Source of the DNA: Paenibacillus plantiphilus
GTDB lineage: Bacteria; Bacillota; Bacilli; Paenibacillales; Paenibacillaceae
Direction: 5' to 3'
NCBI RefSeq assembly: GCF_927798095.1
Contig: NZ_CAKMMF010000022.1
Span: 1-64,000 of the forward strand
DNA length: 64,000 bases
The notes under the pieces were generated by a model. That model saw only the letters and a program-made list of their open reading frames with translations. It did no database searches and had not been told where the DNA came from. Below, piece after piece: positions 56,641-64,000 of the stretch. A program made the translations under genes and the position numbers. The first letter of the stretch is position 1. Each line of letters opens with the position of its first letter.

Positions 56641-57726
56641 GTGAAAGAAATAATACGCCGCCAGACGCTGTCTTGCGCGGTAATCGCACTTGCAGTCTGG
56701 CTGACCATCTTCCCCGTCCTCGCCCAATCTCCCGAAGATGAAGAGGTAAGACAAATATTAGAGAAAAGCCTTTCTTTAGTTGAGCTGGACAAAGAAATTG
56801 ATCGAATAGCCGAACAGCAGCAGCTGGTTGCGGCACGGATGAAACAGTCCAATGAAGAGCTTGTGCAGCAGGAACAGGTCATCGACACACAGCGCGATGA
56901 TGTCGGCCGAGTGCTTCGCTCCTATTATACCGGTGACCGGAATGTGCTTATAAACGCGCTGTTCTCGGCTCATTCCCTTCGGGATTTTTTCACCATGATG
57001 GACTATGTTAACATTATCTTTTCTAATGATCACAATACATTGAACAGCTATTTGAAACAATACCAGGACATAAAAAAAGTCATCAAGGAGCTGGGAGAGC
57101 AATCCCGGCAGCTTGATGAGGTCGAGACTCGGTTAAGCGCGCAGCGGCAGCGCGTTCTTGCCCTGCAGCTGGATGTAGATGACAAGCTGAGCGGACGATC
57201 AGATGCAGACAGGCTGCATCTGATGATCGAAGAGCTTACAGGCTTCTGGAAGAATGTCGGTCTCTACGAGGTGAAGCGCTACTTCAAGGCTCTTGCCGGT
57301 GCGATGAAGGAGATGCCAAGCTGGGTTCAGGGCAATAAAGACATGCTCGAAATCAACGGCTTCAACTACACACTAACGGTGCAAGAAGCGGAACTTAATG
57401 CATTTCTGCGCGAGCAGAATGAGCTGTTCAACAATTTCGCCTTTCAATTCAAGCAGGATACCGTTACCGTTACAGGCCAGCGGGATGGGCTGGAGGTGAC
57501 GATATCCGGTCATTACACCGTAGAGGAAGAGCCCCAGAACGGAATTCGGTTCCATGTCGATGAACTCATATTCAACGGGCTTGCCTTGCCGGATACGACG
57601 AAGCAGTCGCTAGAGAAGGAATTCGATCTTGGCTTCTATCCTGGAAAGATCGTTAACTTTCTCAAGACCAAATCTGTCGTCATCGAAGAGGGCAAGCTAA
57701 TCGTCAAGCTCTCCATTAGTCTATAG
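56641..57726 (+). CDS. Secreted or membrane-anchored coiled-coil protein, unknown
   Basis: A 361 aa protein I cannot name. A signal peptide or N-terminal anchor (about 5-28, ending VLAQS) is followed by a long coiled coil (about 32-90) with DVGRVLRSYYTGDRNVLINALFSA. A second coil (about 125-190) resembles the N-terminal hairpin of CwlO/PcsB-type peptidoglycan hydrolase regulators. The C-terminal half (190-361) has no catalytic motif that I see. GTG at 56641 follows GGGGGAG. It is convergent with the solute-binding gene and overlaps its 3' end by 11 bp. Confidence 0.75.
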   Translation: MKEIIRRQTLSCAVIALAVWLTIFPVLAQSPEDEEVRQILEKSLSLVELDKEIDRIAEQQQLVAARMKQSNEELVQQEQVIDTQRDDVGRVLRSYYTGDRNVLINALFSAHSLRDFFTMMDYVNIIFSNDHNTLNSYLKQYQDIKKVIKELGEQSRQLDEVETRLSAQRQRVLALQLDVDDKLSGRSDADRLHLMIEELTGFWKNVGLYEVKRYFKALAGAMKEMPSWVQGNKDMLEINGFNYTLTVQEAELNAFLREQNELFNNFAFQFKQDTVTVTGQRDGLEVTISGHYTVEEEPQNGIRFHVDELIFNGLALPDTTKQSLEKEFDLGFYPGKIVNFLKTKSVVIEEGKLIVKLSISL

Positions 57727-59029
57727 CCCCTTCTGCGGCGTCTTCACGGCGCCGCTTTCTTCCCTCTTGTCCATTCCACTCCCTGATTAAGTACTCAGCC
57801 TGCTCCGCATTGGAGAGCCCAAGCATAGGACTGCTCCACAGCTGCTGCCATTTCTTCCACCGTTCCGACCACAAGGGGTCAGGTCTAAACACGGGCTGCT
57901 GCAACGGCTCCACAATCCAATTAGGCGGACGACTTACAATCGGTTTCGATACATATTCCTTTGTATAGACAGAATGTCTTGTCGGAAGCTTGCCGAGCTC
58001 ACCGTAACGATCTAATTGACGGGAAGACGTCGTCATAATATTGATCCATTGACGTGAACGCTGCAATTGGCTCGTCTGAGACATGACGACAAAGCTTCTT
58101 CCCCCATCCCAGGAAAATGAAGGAACACCTGAAACTACATTCATCCCGTTCAGCTCCTCGCCAGACAACTGCTTATACTGCGACCAAGGCATAACAGCCG
58201 AGAGCAGATTGCCGTCTCGGAACTGTTGAAGAAGCTCCGCCTTCTCATGACCCGGATCAAGACTCGAAGACTCCATCAGCGCAAATCTGATCTGCGCCTT
58301 CATAACGTCGTTGAACAGAGACAGATTAGCCGATTCTGCAATAGAACCCGTGAAAGCACCCAGCCAGGCTGCCATATGCGCAGCGCTGCCTGTGTGCATA
58401 TTGACCGCTTTCAACGAAGGATTCGACTTACTCATCCCGGTGAACAAGGAATGAAAGCCCTCCCAAGTTGCAGGAGGCTTCTGCCCGACAATATTCAGCA
58501 GCTCCTGGTTCCAGACCATCACAATCGGATCGCTGTCCACTGGCACTCCCCAAATCGATCCATTCCAAAGAAGCGGTTCTGTTAGCGCTTTCAAATGGTC
58601 GACGAGCGAGTCTCTTGCATACAGATCATCCATCGGCAGCAGGAAGCCATTCACCGCGAACTCCTGTACCAGATGATTATCCATTACTATAATATCAAAT
58701 GACCCGCCCAACTGAGCTGATTGCAGCCAGGACTCATATGCTTCGTCTTTATTGAAATTGGTTAGTTCAACTTCCAAATCGGGATATTCATTCCCGATCT
58801 CTATATTGACTCTTTCCCAATACTGAAATTCGCGATCATCCATAGAGACAGCAACTTGAATCGGTGCAGCTTCATCATGGACATTATCAAGCCTCTGCGG
58901 CTGATATTCATATGGAATACCCTCCAAGGTCGCCTTCATTGAACCAGAGCTGCCAAGCATCTGGACAAGCAGCACACCGCATATCGTGAACAGGGCCATT
59001 AGAAACAGCATGTATTTCCTGCGTGCCAC
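57716..59029 (-). CDS. Extracellular solute-binding protein, family 1
   Basis: A 437 aa ABC-transporter-type substrate-binding protein. An N-terminal hydrophobic segment (about 5-24) has no lipobox cysteine at its end, so it is probably a membrane-tethered form rather than a classical lipoprotein. The family fold is suggested by FDIIVMDNHLVQEFAVNGFLLPMDDL near 110-135, GVPVDSDPIVMVWNQELL near 166-183 and FRDGNLLSAVMPW near 268-280. No permease or ATPase genes adjoin, so the ligand is unknown. Start GTG 59029 follows GGAAGGGAAAG. Confidence 0.82.
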   Translation of the reverse strand: MARRKYMLFLMALFTICGVLLVQMLGSSGSMKATLEGIPYEYQPQRLDNVHDEAAPIQVAVSMDDREFQYWERVNIEIGNEYPDLEVELTNFNKDEAYESWLQSAQLGGSFDIIVMDNHLVQEFAVNGFLLPMDDLYARDSLVDHLKALTEPLLWNGSIWGVPVDSDPIVMVWNQELLNIVGQKPPATWEGFHSLFTGMSKSNPSLKAVNMHTGSAAHMAAWLGAFTGSIAESANLSLFNDVMKAQIRFALMESSSLDPGHEKAELLQQFRDGNLLSAVMPWSQYKQLSGEELNGMNVVSGVPSFSWDGGRSFVVMSQTSQLQRSRQWINIMTTSSRQLDRYGELGKLPTRHSVYTKEYVSKPIVSRPPNWIVEPLQQPVFRPDPLWSERWKKWQQLWSSPMLGLSNAEQAEYLIREWNGQEGRKRRREDAAEGAID

Positions 59030-59175
59030 CTTTCCCTTCCTTTCCAACTTTTGACCTAATATCCATTGTAGCAAGAAAGCGCTGTCTTGTCGCCTGTCAT
59101 TTGGGAAGCTCATTGCTTCCCCCGCCTTCTTCCGTCATAATGAACGGTAACAAGGATAAGGTGGGAGAACGCCGC

Positions 59176-59673
59176 ATGCAACCACTGTACAGCGTTGAGC
59201 TTCATTTGCCGGACGACAAGCTGCCGGGCTATTACGCGCAAATTGTAAAAGGAATTGCAAATACCGTAACAGTTGTCGATCGGGACAAAACACTGTTGTT
59301 CGTGAAAAGCGCCGCAGACGCCGATGCGGTCGAAACCTTCGCAGAGCGCTACCGGGTCGAGTGTGACCGAGGAATCTGGCTGCAATTGGATGGTGCTTGG
59401 AAGCTAAGCGACCGGCTGTTCACGGACTATGGACTGCAAACTCGCTTCGGCAATCATTATCTCGATCTTGCACTCGCCGCTATCGTCGCGATATCTGCTG
59501 AGGGTCCTGAGTCCGATCTGCCCTCGGCACTGCTGCAGGCAGAGGAGCATGCAATTGCAGCCGCACAATCGCAAGAAGACGGCCAGCAGCTGCTTGCTGT
59601 TGACCGTCATCAGATTGAGCTTATTCAAGGCATAGCCCGTGCGTACAAGTGCAAGTGTCATTCTGTCCTATAA
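59176..59673 (+). CDS. Uncharacterised protein next to phoH
   Basis: A 165 aa soluble protein I do not recognise. It begins QPLYSVELHLPDDKLPGYYAQIVKGIANTV and contains a likely alpha/beta N-terminal domain and a helical, Gln/Ala-rich C-terminus. The ATG at 59176 has GGGAG about 10 nt upstream; upstream in-frame codons overlap the divergent solute-binding gene. It ends 2 bp from the convergent phoH stop. Its intact length, ribosome site and absence of overlap argue that it is real. Confidence 0.65.
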   Translation: MQPLYSVELHLPDDKLPGYYAQIVKGIANTVTVVDRDKTLLFVKSAADADAVETFAERYRVECDRGIWLQLDGAWKLSDRLFTDYGLQTRFGNHYLDLALAAIVAISAEGPESDLPSALLQAEEHAIAAAQSQEDGQQLLAVDRHQIELIQGIARAYKCKCHSVL

Positions 59674-59675
59674 TG

Positions 59676-61007
59676 CTACAGCAAATCAGCGGCCAATTGG
59701 GCGAGCTTGGAGCGCTCTCCCTTCTCAAGCGTCATATGGCCGCTTATGCCCTCCTGCTTGAACCGCTCTACAATATGCGTAAGACCGTTGCTTATGGCAT
59801 CCAGATACGGATGGTCAATCTGCTCCGGATCGCCCATGAGCACGATTTTGCTGCCCTCTCCAACCCGCGAGACGATTGTTTTCACTTCATGCCGGGTCAG
59901 ATTCTGCGCTTCATCAATGATAATAAACTGCCCTGGTATCGAACGGCCGCGAATATAGGTCAGAGCCTCCACCTGTATACTGCCAAGTCCCATTAATATT
60001 TTATCGATGTCACCAGATTTCTTCGTATCGAACAGAAACTCCAGATTGTCATAGATCGGCTGCATCCAAGGCCTTAGCTTCTCTTCCTTCTCACCCGGCA
60101 AATATCCGATATCCTTGCCCATAGGAACAACTGGCCTGGCAATAAGCAGCTTCTTGTACTTATGCTCATCCTCGACCTTCATAAGGCCGGCTGCCAGCGC
60201 CAGCAGCGTCTTGCCTGTTCCTGCCTTGCCTGTCAGCGTTACGAGCGGTATATCGTCGTTTAGAAGCAGCTCAAGCGCCATTCTCTGCTGTGCGTTGCGG
60301 GCCGTAATGCCCCAGATAGGATCATTGCTCAAATAAAGCGGCTCCAATTTCGTTCCGTCTCCGCTAACCTTGAGCAGAGCAGATTTGGACGTGCCCATCT
60401 CATCGCGCAGAATAACAAATTCATTCGGATAAAGCACAGTCGCAAGATTCATATTTTTAACGGTCAAAAACCGATACGTATAAAATTCATCTATGATGGC
60501 CGGATGGACAAACAGCGTCAAATAACCAGCATACACCTCTGAAGGAACGACCGCCCGGTCCGACAAGTAATCCTGAGCGCTCAAGCCGAGCACATCAGCC
60601 TTGATTCGAACAAGCACATCCTTGCTGACGATGACGACCGGTCTGGGCGCCTCCTTCTCCTGCTCCTCCAGATGATAATTCAAAGCTACGGCGAGAATCC
60701 GGTTGTCGTTAGACATTTCCCCGAACATTTCCTGCAGCCGCACGAAGCTTCGATGGTTGAGCTCCACCTTCAGCAGCCCCCCATTATCCAGCTCAATTCC
60801 TTCATGGAGGCGTCCGCTTTCACGCATATGATCAAGCAGTCTGGAAACAGAGCGCGCATTGCGCCCCAATTCGTCGGCCAGCCTTTTCTTCGAATCAATC
60901 TCTTCCAACACCACTGCGGGGATAATAATTTCATTATCGTCAAATGCTGTTATCGCTTGCGGGTCATGTAAGAGCACATTCGTATCGAGTACAAATATTT
61001 TCTTCAT
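59676..61007 (-). CDS. PhoH-like ATPase with N-terminal PIN domain
   Basis: A 443 aa protein with an N-terminal PIN-type RNase domain (FVLDTNVLLHD at 5-15, further acidic residues near 99-103) fused to a PhoH ATPase domain. The Walker A motif GKAGTGKT is at about 260-267, IARPVVPMGKDIGYLPG near 295 and Walker B FIIIDEAQN near 370. PhoH2-type proteins act as RNA unwinding nucleases; this is the YlaK type of Bacillus. GGAGGGA precedes the ATG at 61007. Confidence 0.94.
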   Translation of the reverse strand: MKKIFVLDTNVLLHDPQAITAFDDNEIIIPAVVLEEIDSKKRLADELGRNARSVSRLLDHMRESGRLHEGIELDNGGLLKVELNHRSFVRLQEMFGEMSNDNRILAVALNYHLEEQEKEAPRPVVIVSKDVLVRIKADVLGLSAQDYLSDRAVVPSEVYAGYLTLFVHPAIIDEFYTYRFLTVKNMNLATVLYPNEFVILRDEMGTSKSALLKVSGDGTKLEPLYLSNDPIWGITARNAQQRMALELLLNDDIPLVTLTGKAGTGKTLLALAAGLMKVEDEHKYKKLLIARPVVPMGKDIGYLPGEKEEKLRPWMQPIYDNLEFLFDTKKSGDIDKILMGLGSIQVEALTYIRGRSIPGQFIIIDEAQNLTRHEVKTIVSRVGEGSKIVLMGDPEQIDHPYLDAISNGLTHIVERFKQEGISGHMTLEKGERSKLAQLAADLL

Positions 61008-61119
61008 CTTAATCCCTCCTGGCGCTGGAATTTCGTTTCAAAGGCATACATAGTGAAACCCGCTTAGGGCAACCTATACTCGAACAGACAATGCGATAAG
61101 GAAAGGTCAGGTGGCCATA

Positions 61120-61635
61120 ATGCGCAAGCGGCTAGTATCGGCTGTTGTCCTTTGCTTGCTGGCGACAGGCTGCGGTACTGTCGCTCGCAATGAGACATCA
61201 CCCTCTCCACAGAATGATGAGCGTGTGCGCGCGCAGCAGAGCGCTCCACGCAAGGAAACCATTAAAGACTCGAAGAAGGTCGCCGCTCATCTGGAATCAT
61301 TGGCGCTGCATGTTCCCGGCGTAAAGAGCGCACATTGTGTTGTGTTCCAGAATACCGCAATTGTCGGTATTAATGTCAATGGCACTTTGGAACGCTCGCG
61401 AGTGGGTACAATCAAATATGCGGTTGCTGAAGCACTGCGCAAGGATCCCTATGGCATTAATGCGCTGGTAACTGCAGATATTGATTTGTCCAATCGATTG
61501 CAGGAGGTTCGCAAGGACTTTCAGCGCGGCCGTCCAATTAGCGGATTCGCTGAGGAGATGGCTGATATCATCGGACGTATCGTTCCTCAGATGCCGCGTG
61601 ATACGAAACCTAGAACCGAACCGCGATCCAAATAA
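61120..61635 (+). CDS. YhcN/YlaJ-family sporulation lipoprotein
   Basis: A 171 aa lipoprotein with signal peptide and lipobox LLATGC (Cys at about 18), a polar linker and a YhcN/YlaJ domain (about 50-145: VPGVKSAHCVVFQNTAIVGINVNG, then ALVTADIDLSNRL). Family members are inner-spore-membrane or germination-related lipoproteins. Start ATG 61120 with AGGTGG 5 nt upstream is preferred; GTG 61111 is possible. Its neighbour phoH (ylaK type) matches the ylaJ-ylaK neighbourhood of Bacillus, here divergent. Confidence 0.87.
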   Translation: MRKRLVSAVVLCLLATGCGTVARNETSPSPQNDERVRAQQSAPRKETIKDSKKVAAHLESLALHVPGVKSAHCVVFQNTAIVGINVNGTLERSRVGTIKYAVAEALRKDPYGINALVTADIDLSNRLQEVRKDFQRGRPISGFAEEMADIIGRIVPQMPRDTKPRTEPRSK

Positions 61636-61670
61636 GTTTTTGTAAAGGCGAGAACCCCATAAGATCACAA

Positions 61671-61698
61671 AAAGCCTAGTGAATATTCACTAGGCTTT
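61671..61698. terminator. Perfectly palindromic bidirectional terminator
   Basis: A 28 bp perfect palindrome (AAAGCCTAGTGAAT and its exact complement) between convergent genes. The minus-strand gene's stop codon (61690) lies inside it. U-rich ends on both sides can terminate both strands. Confidence 0.8.
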
Positions 61699-62142
61699 CT
61701 TCATGGCGGCAAACACTTGGCCGTCCAGTTTCTCAGCGGCTCGCTTGTCGTATGTTTTCTCATACTGAGGCAATGTGGACAAGCGAGCGCCGTAGAACAT
61801 CGCATCGCGGACAACATCAATCTCAATGTCGTAGCATACCAGTTTGAAGGGTACGTCCTGAAGCGCGTCTGTAACGAGCTTGGCCCTGCCGTAAATCGTT
61901 TGTACGGTTCCAGGCGCAAACACAGTAACACTTACTCCTGCATGAGCAGACATATTCGCGCTGAGCCTCGAACGGCCGTCAATCGCGAAACGGAGTGTCG
62001 AGTCATTAGGCGCATAAACCCATGAAATAGCGCTCGACGTTGGCGAGCTGCTGTCCACATCGGTCGTATGCAATAGAACGAACGATTCCTTCTGTAATTG
62101 ACTGAATAAATCTTCGGACAGTGTCGTGACGGGTTCGGTCAT
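61690..62142 (-). CDS. Pyridoxamine 5'-phosphate oxidase-fold protein
   Basis: A 150 aa split-barrel flavin- or haem-type protein of the PNPOx-like superfamily, with SSAISWVYAPNDSTLRFAIDGRSRLSANM near 33-61 and SVTVFAPGTVQTIYGRAKL near 66-85. It lacks the features of a true PdxH, so the activity is unknown. The ATG at 62142 has GAGGAGG 7 nt upstream; the longer open frame overlaps the LCP gene and is rejected. Confidence 0.82.
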   Translation of the reverse strand: MTEPVTTLSEDLFSQLQKESFVLLHTTDVDSSSPTSSAISWVYAPNDSTLRFAIDGRSRLSANMSAHAGVSVTVFAPGTVQTIYGRAKLVTDALQDVPFKLVCYDIEIDVVRDAMFYGARLSTLPQYEKTYDKRAAEKLDGQVFAAMKKA

Positions 62143-62221
62143 TCGCTGGCCTCCTCGCATACATGGTTTAGAGCGCTCCGATGCCAATATTATAACATAG
62201 CCAGGATCGATCCACCACAGG

Positions 62222-63268
62222 TCATTCCGCCAGTTTTGCTTGAAGAGCAGCCTTGGCAGCCTGCAGCTTATCTTCTTCCAGTCTGACGTAAGGACTTCTC
62301 CATTTGCCCTCAAGCGGGATAAATGTAATGTCGCTCCGGCCCATTCTGAAATAGGTAAACATCATATTCTCAACTTCGCTTGCCGGAATATCCATACGCA
62401 TATTGTTGCCCACAGCTTCAAGAACACTGAAAATATTCGTAACGCTGGAGACCGACTTCAGCTCATCTGTAATCGCTGCAATCACTTGACTCTGACGTTT
62501 ATTACGGTCAAAATCGCTTGACATGTTGTTGCCATCGTTAGATTTGCGGTAACGCACGAAATCAAGCGCATCATCGCCATGAAGTGTATGACGGCCTTTG
62601 GTCAGATTAATATTCGTGCCGTCCGCATTGTCCACGTAACGCATGTTCATATCAACATCAACTTCAACCCCTCCAACCGCGTCGACGATATCGACGAACC
62701 CTTGGAAATTGATCGTTGCCGTATAATCGATCGGGATATCGAAGTACTTCCCGAACATTTTGCGCAGATCCTGCTTGGCCTTCTGCTCCGCTTCCTTGTT
62801 CTTCAAGCCATCGTTCTTCGCACTGCTTAGGAAGTTCGCATAATAGGCATTCGCTTTCCGGCTTTTGTACCCATCCAGCTCAATCTTGGAATCTCGCGGG
62901 ATAGACACAATTGTCGCCGACTTCGTATTCGGATTAAAGGATGCTATCATCATGACGTCCGTATTCAAGCTTCCCGTTTCCTTGCGTGTGTCGATGCCCA
63001 TCAGCAGGAACGTTACACCCTTCACCTTCACTGACTGATCCTCAGGAATGACAATTGTCGGATCGGCGTCCGAAGTTATCACTTGAATCGCTTCCTTGGA
63101 CTCCTTATACAGGTAACCAAGATAAGCGGCAATACCAATAAGAATCAGCAGCAGCAGAAACATGAAGCGCCGAAACCAGCGAGCCGGTTTCTTGGGAGGC
63201 TTGGAGCCACTAGATCCCTTGGCGCCTCGTGATGCAGATCGTGGCGGCAAAGAAGATTTGTTGCTCAT
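62222..63268 (-). CDS. LytR-CpsA-Psr (LCP) family cell-wall glycopolymer ligase
   Basis: Transfers undecaprenyl-linked anionic polymers to peptidoglycan outside the membrane. The 348 aa protein has a basic, disordered N-terminus (1-32), one membrane helix (33-54) and an LCP domain (about 85-270). Its motifs are GIDTRKETGSLNTDVMMIASFNP, SIPRDSKIEL near 123-132 and DALDFVRYRKSN near 234-245, with the conserved Asp and Arg residues that bind pyrophosphate. The ATG at 63268 follows AAGGTGA. It follows the unknown gene at 63283 by 14 bp, probably one transcript. Confidence 0.93.
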   Translation of the reverse strand: MSNKSSLPPRSASRGAKGSSGSKPPKKPARWFRRFMFLLLLILIGIAAYLGYLYKESKEAIQVITSDADPTIVIPEDQSVKVKGVTFLLMGIDTRKETGSLNTDVMMIASFNPNTKSATIVSIPRDSKIELDGYKSRKANAYYANFLSSAKNDGLKNKEAEQKAKQDLRKMFGKYFDIPIDYTATINFQGFVDIVDAVGGVEVDVDMNMRYVDNADGTNINLTKGRHTLHGDDALDFVRYRKSNDGNNMSSDFDRNKRQSQVIAAITDELKSVSSVTNIFSVLEAVGNNMRMDIPASEVENMMFTYFRMGRSDITFIPLEGKWRSPYVRLEEDKLQAAKAALQAKLAE

Positions 63269-63282
63269 CGCATTCACCTTCG

Positions 63283-63555
63283 TTAATTATATTTCGGGTT
63301 CGCGTCAATGTCGCTGAGCAGCTGTTCTCCCGCTTCGCGCGGGATCATCTGTACTTTGCTGCGCCCTTCCCGTTCGTAACGGATATGTATCATCGTATCG
63401 TCTACCCGATCAACGGATATACTCGTCAGACCATGATCCTCTGTTAAGATCTGTAGAAAAAAATCACGGGTATCTATAGCGGCCTGGTCATCCGGCCTCG
63501 CATCCGCAACGATTTGAATCTGAAGCCAATTGAACAGCGCATCGTCGAGACGCAT
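63283..63555 (-). CDS. Uncharacterised 90 aa protein preceding the LCP gene
   Basis: A 90 aa acidic protein without membrane segments: MRLDDALFNWLQIQIVADARP, a helical middle, then a predicted beta segment ISVDRVDDTMIHIRYE. I do not recognise the family. The ATG at 63555 has GGAGG 7 nt upstream. It forms an apparent two-gene operon with the LCP gene. A copy of structured element B lies 47 bp before its start, on the same strand. Confidence 0.75.
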   Translation of the reverse strand: MRLDDALFNWLQIQIVADARPDDQAAIDTRDFFLQILTEDHGLTSISVDRVDDTMIHIRYEREGRSKVQMIPREAGEQLLSDIDANPKYN

Positions 63556-63601
63556 GACCACACCTCCGTTTATACTCCGGTAAAAATTTATGGAGCGCTG
63601 G

Positions 63602-63722
63602 GCGGGCGGATCGTTCTTCCGATCGCTGTTGTTCCCGGATTTCTTCATTGATTATCAACTTGAACAGTTGAAATCCGGGAACAAAGGCGAACGCTGCGCT
63701 TCTCCAGAACGATTCCGCCCGC
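63602..63722 (-). ncRNA. Structured element B, copy 3 (divergent, candidate leader RNA)
   Basis: Read on the minus strand, this folds like the copies at 25466 and 63860 but with changed stems. The inner stem GTTCCCGGATTTC/GAAATCCGGGAAC is a perfect 13 bp although five pairs differ from the other copies. The outer stem GCGGGCGG-A-TCGTTCT is matched by AGAACGATCCGCCCGC. The unpaired segments GTTCGCCTTT and AACAGCGATCGGAAGAAC are the same as in the other copies. It lies directly upstream of the 63555 start, so it could act as a leader. Confidence 0.65.
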
Positions 63723-63859
63723 TTGCTGCTCCACATCTTATTTAACGCGTCATATCCTCTACACTACTAACAACAACATCAAACTTATTGGTTATAAAGT
63801 TTGATAATTCCCTTGCATCTCTTTCTTAAAAACAAGGTTGACTTTACGTAAGAACAAAA

Positions 63860-63983
63860 GCGGAGGGTCGGAGGGATTCTGAAGAAACGTAGTGTTCGCC
63901 TTTAAAGCCCGATTTCAACCTTTCATCACTTTACAATGAAGAAATCGGGCTTTAACAGCGATCGTAAGAACCCTCCGTACCCG
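63860..63983 (+). ncRNA. Structured element B, copy 2 (candidate RNA)
   Basis: About 90% identical by eye to copy 1 at 25466-25590, same strand. The inner stem AAAGCCCGATTTC/GAAATCGGGCTTT is a perfect 13 bp, where copy 1 has one T-G pair. It lies head-to-head with copy 3, 137 bp away. The rest of 63723-64000 shows no gene. The right flank TTAACTTACG echoes TTTACGTAAG on the left, possibly longer termini cut by the window edge. Confidence 0.65.
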
Positions 63984-64000
63984 CAGCGGCTTAACTTACG

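Noticed and set aside
56538-56888. 117-codon N-terminal extension of the MidA-like gene
   Set aside because: It overlaps the divergent gene and its promoter, is Ser/Cys-rich nonsense, and a good ribosome site precedes the ATG at 56537.

Overview
The window is a chromosomal segment of a spore-forming, Gram-positive bacterium of the Paenibacillaceae type (Paenibacillus, Cohnella or a close relative). This is inferred from the complete division and cell wall (dcw) cluster with embedded sporulation genes (spoVD, spoIIGA, sigE, sigG), bacillithiol synthesis (bshC), a PyrR-attenuated pyr operon, an LL-diaminopimelate aminotransferase, a DNPR-type (meso-DAP) MurE, and moderate GC content. Nearly all genes lie on the minus strand, so the biological reading order runs from high to low coordinates.

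Layout in reading order. (1) About 63.6-53 kb: an unknown gene plus LCP cell-wall ligase, a PPOX-fold protein, a PhoH ATPase, several small or unknown genes on either strand, a MidA-like methyltransferase, DUF2626, RsfA, panE and DUF3397. (2) 52.5-49.5 kb: bshC-ahcY with a clear SigA promoter and terminator. (3) 48.6-46.4 kb: a DUF4349 lipoprotein, a small sigma-like ORF on the plus strand, and mraZ with its operator boxes. (4) 46.4-25.7 kb: rsmH-ftsL-pbpB-spoVD-murE-murF-mraY, a 1.28 kb repeat-filled gap, then murD-ftsW-murG-murB-murA-divIB-ftsA-ftsZ. (5) 24.5-17.4 kb: spoIIGA-sigE-sigG, ylmC, pgeF-ylmE-sepF-ylmG-ylmH-divIVA. (6) 17.4-11 kb: T-box-controlled ileS (type 2), a DUF5665 gene, an inverted YteA-type zinc-finger gene, and lspA-rluD. 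(7) 10.9-0.5 kb: dapL and the pyr operon pyrR-pyrB-pyrC-carA-carB-pyrF-pyrE behind a PyrR attenuator.

The core genes are conventional: they make lipid II and septal peptidoglycan, place the division ring, switch on compartment-specific sporulation sigma factors and make UMP. The unusual content is between genes. A ~120 nt structured element occurs three times (25.5, 63.6 and 63.9 kb). The third copy differs in sequence in both stems but keeps the base pairing, while the unpaired segments stay nearly identical; this is the best candidate for an undescribed structured RNA or hairpin element. Other intergenic regions hold a ten-unit hairpin array between mraY and murD, a duplicated ~320 bp block of T-loop hairpins, and 8, 9, 17 and 24 bp tandem repeats, one of them coding inside pyrR. 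No rRNA, tRNA, CRISPR array, phage or recognisable insertion sequence was seen.
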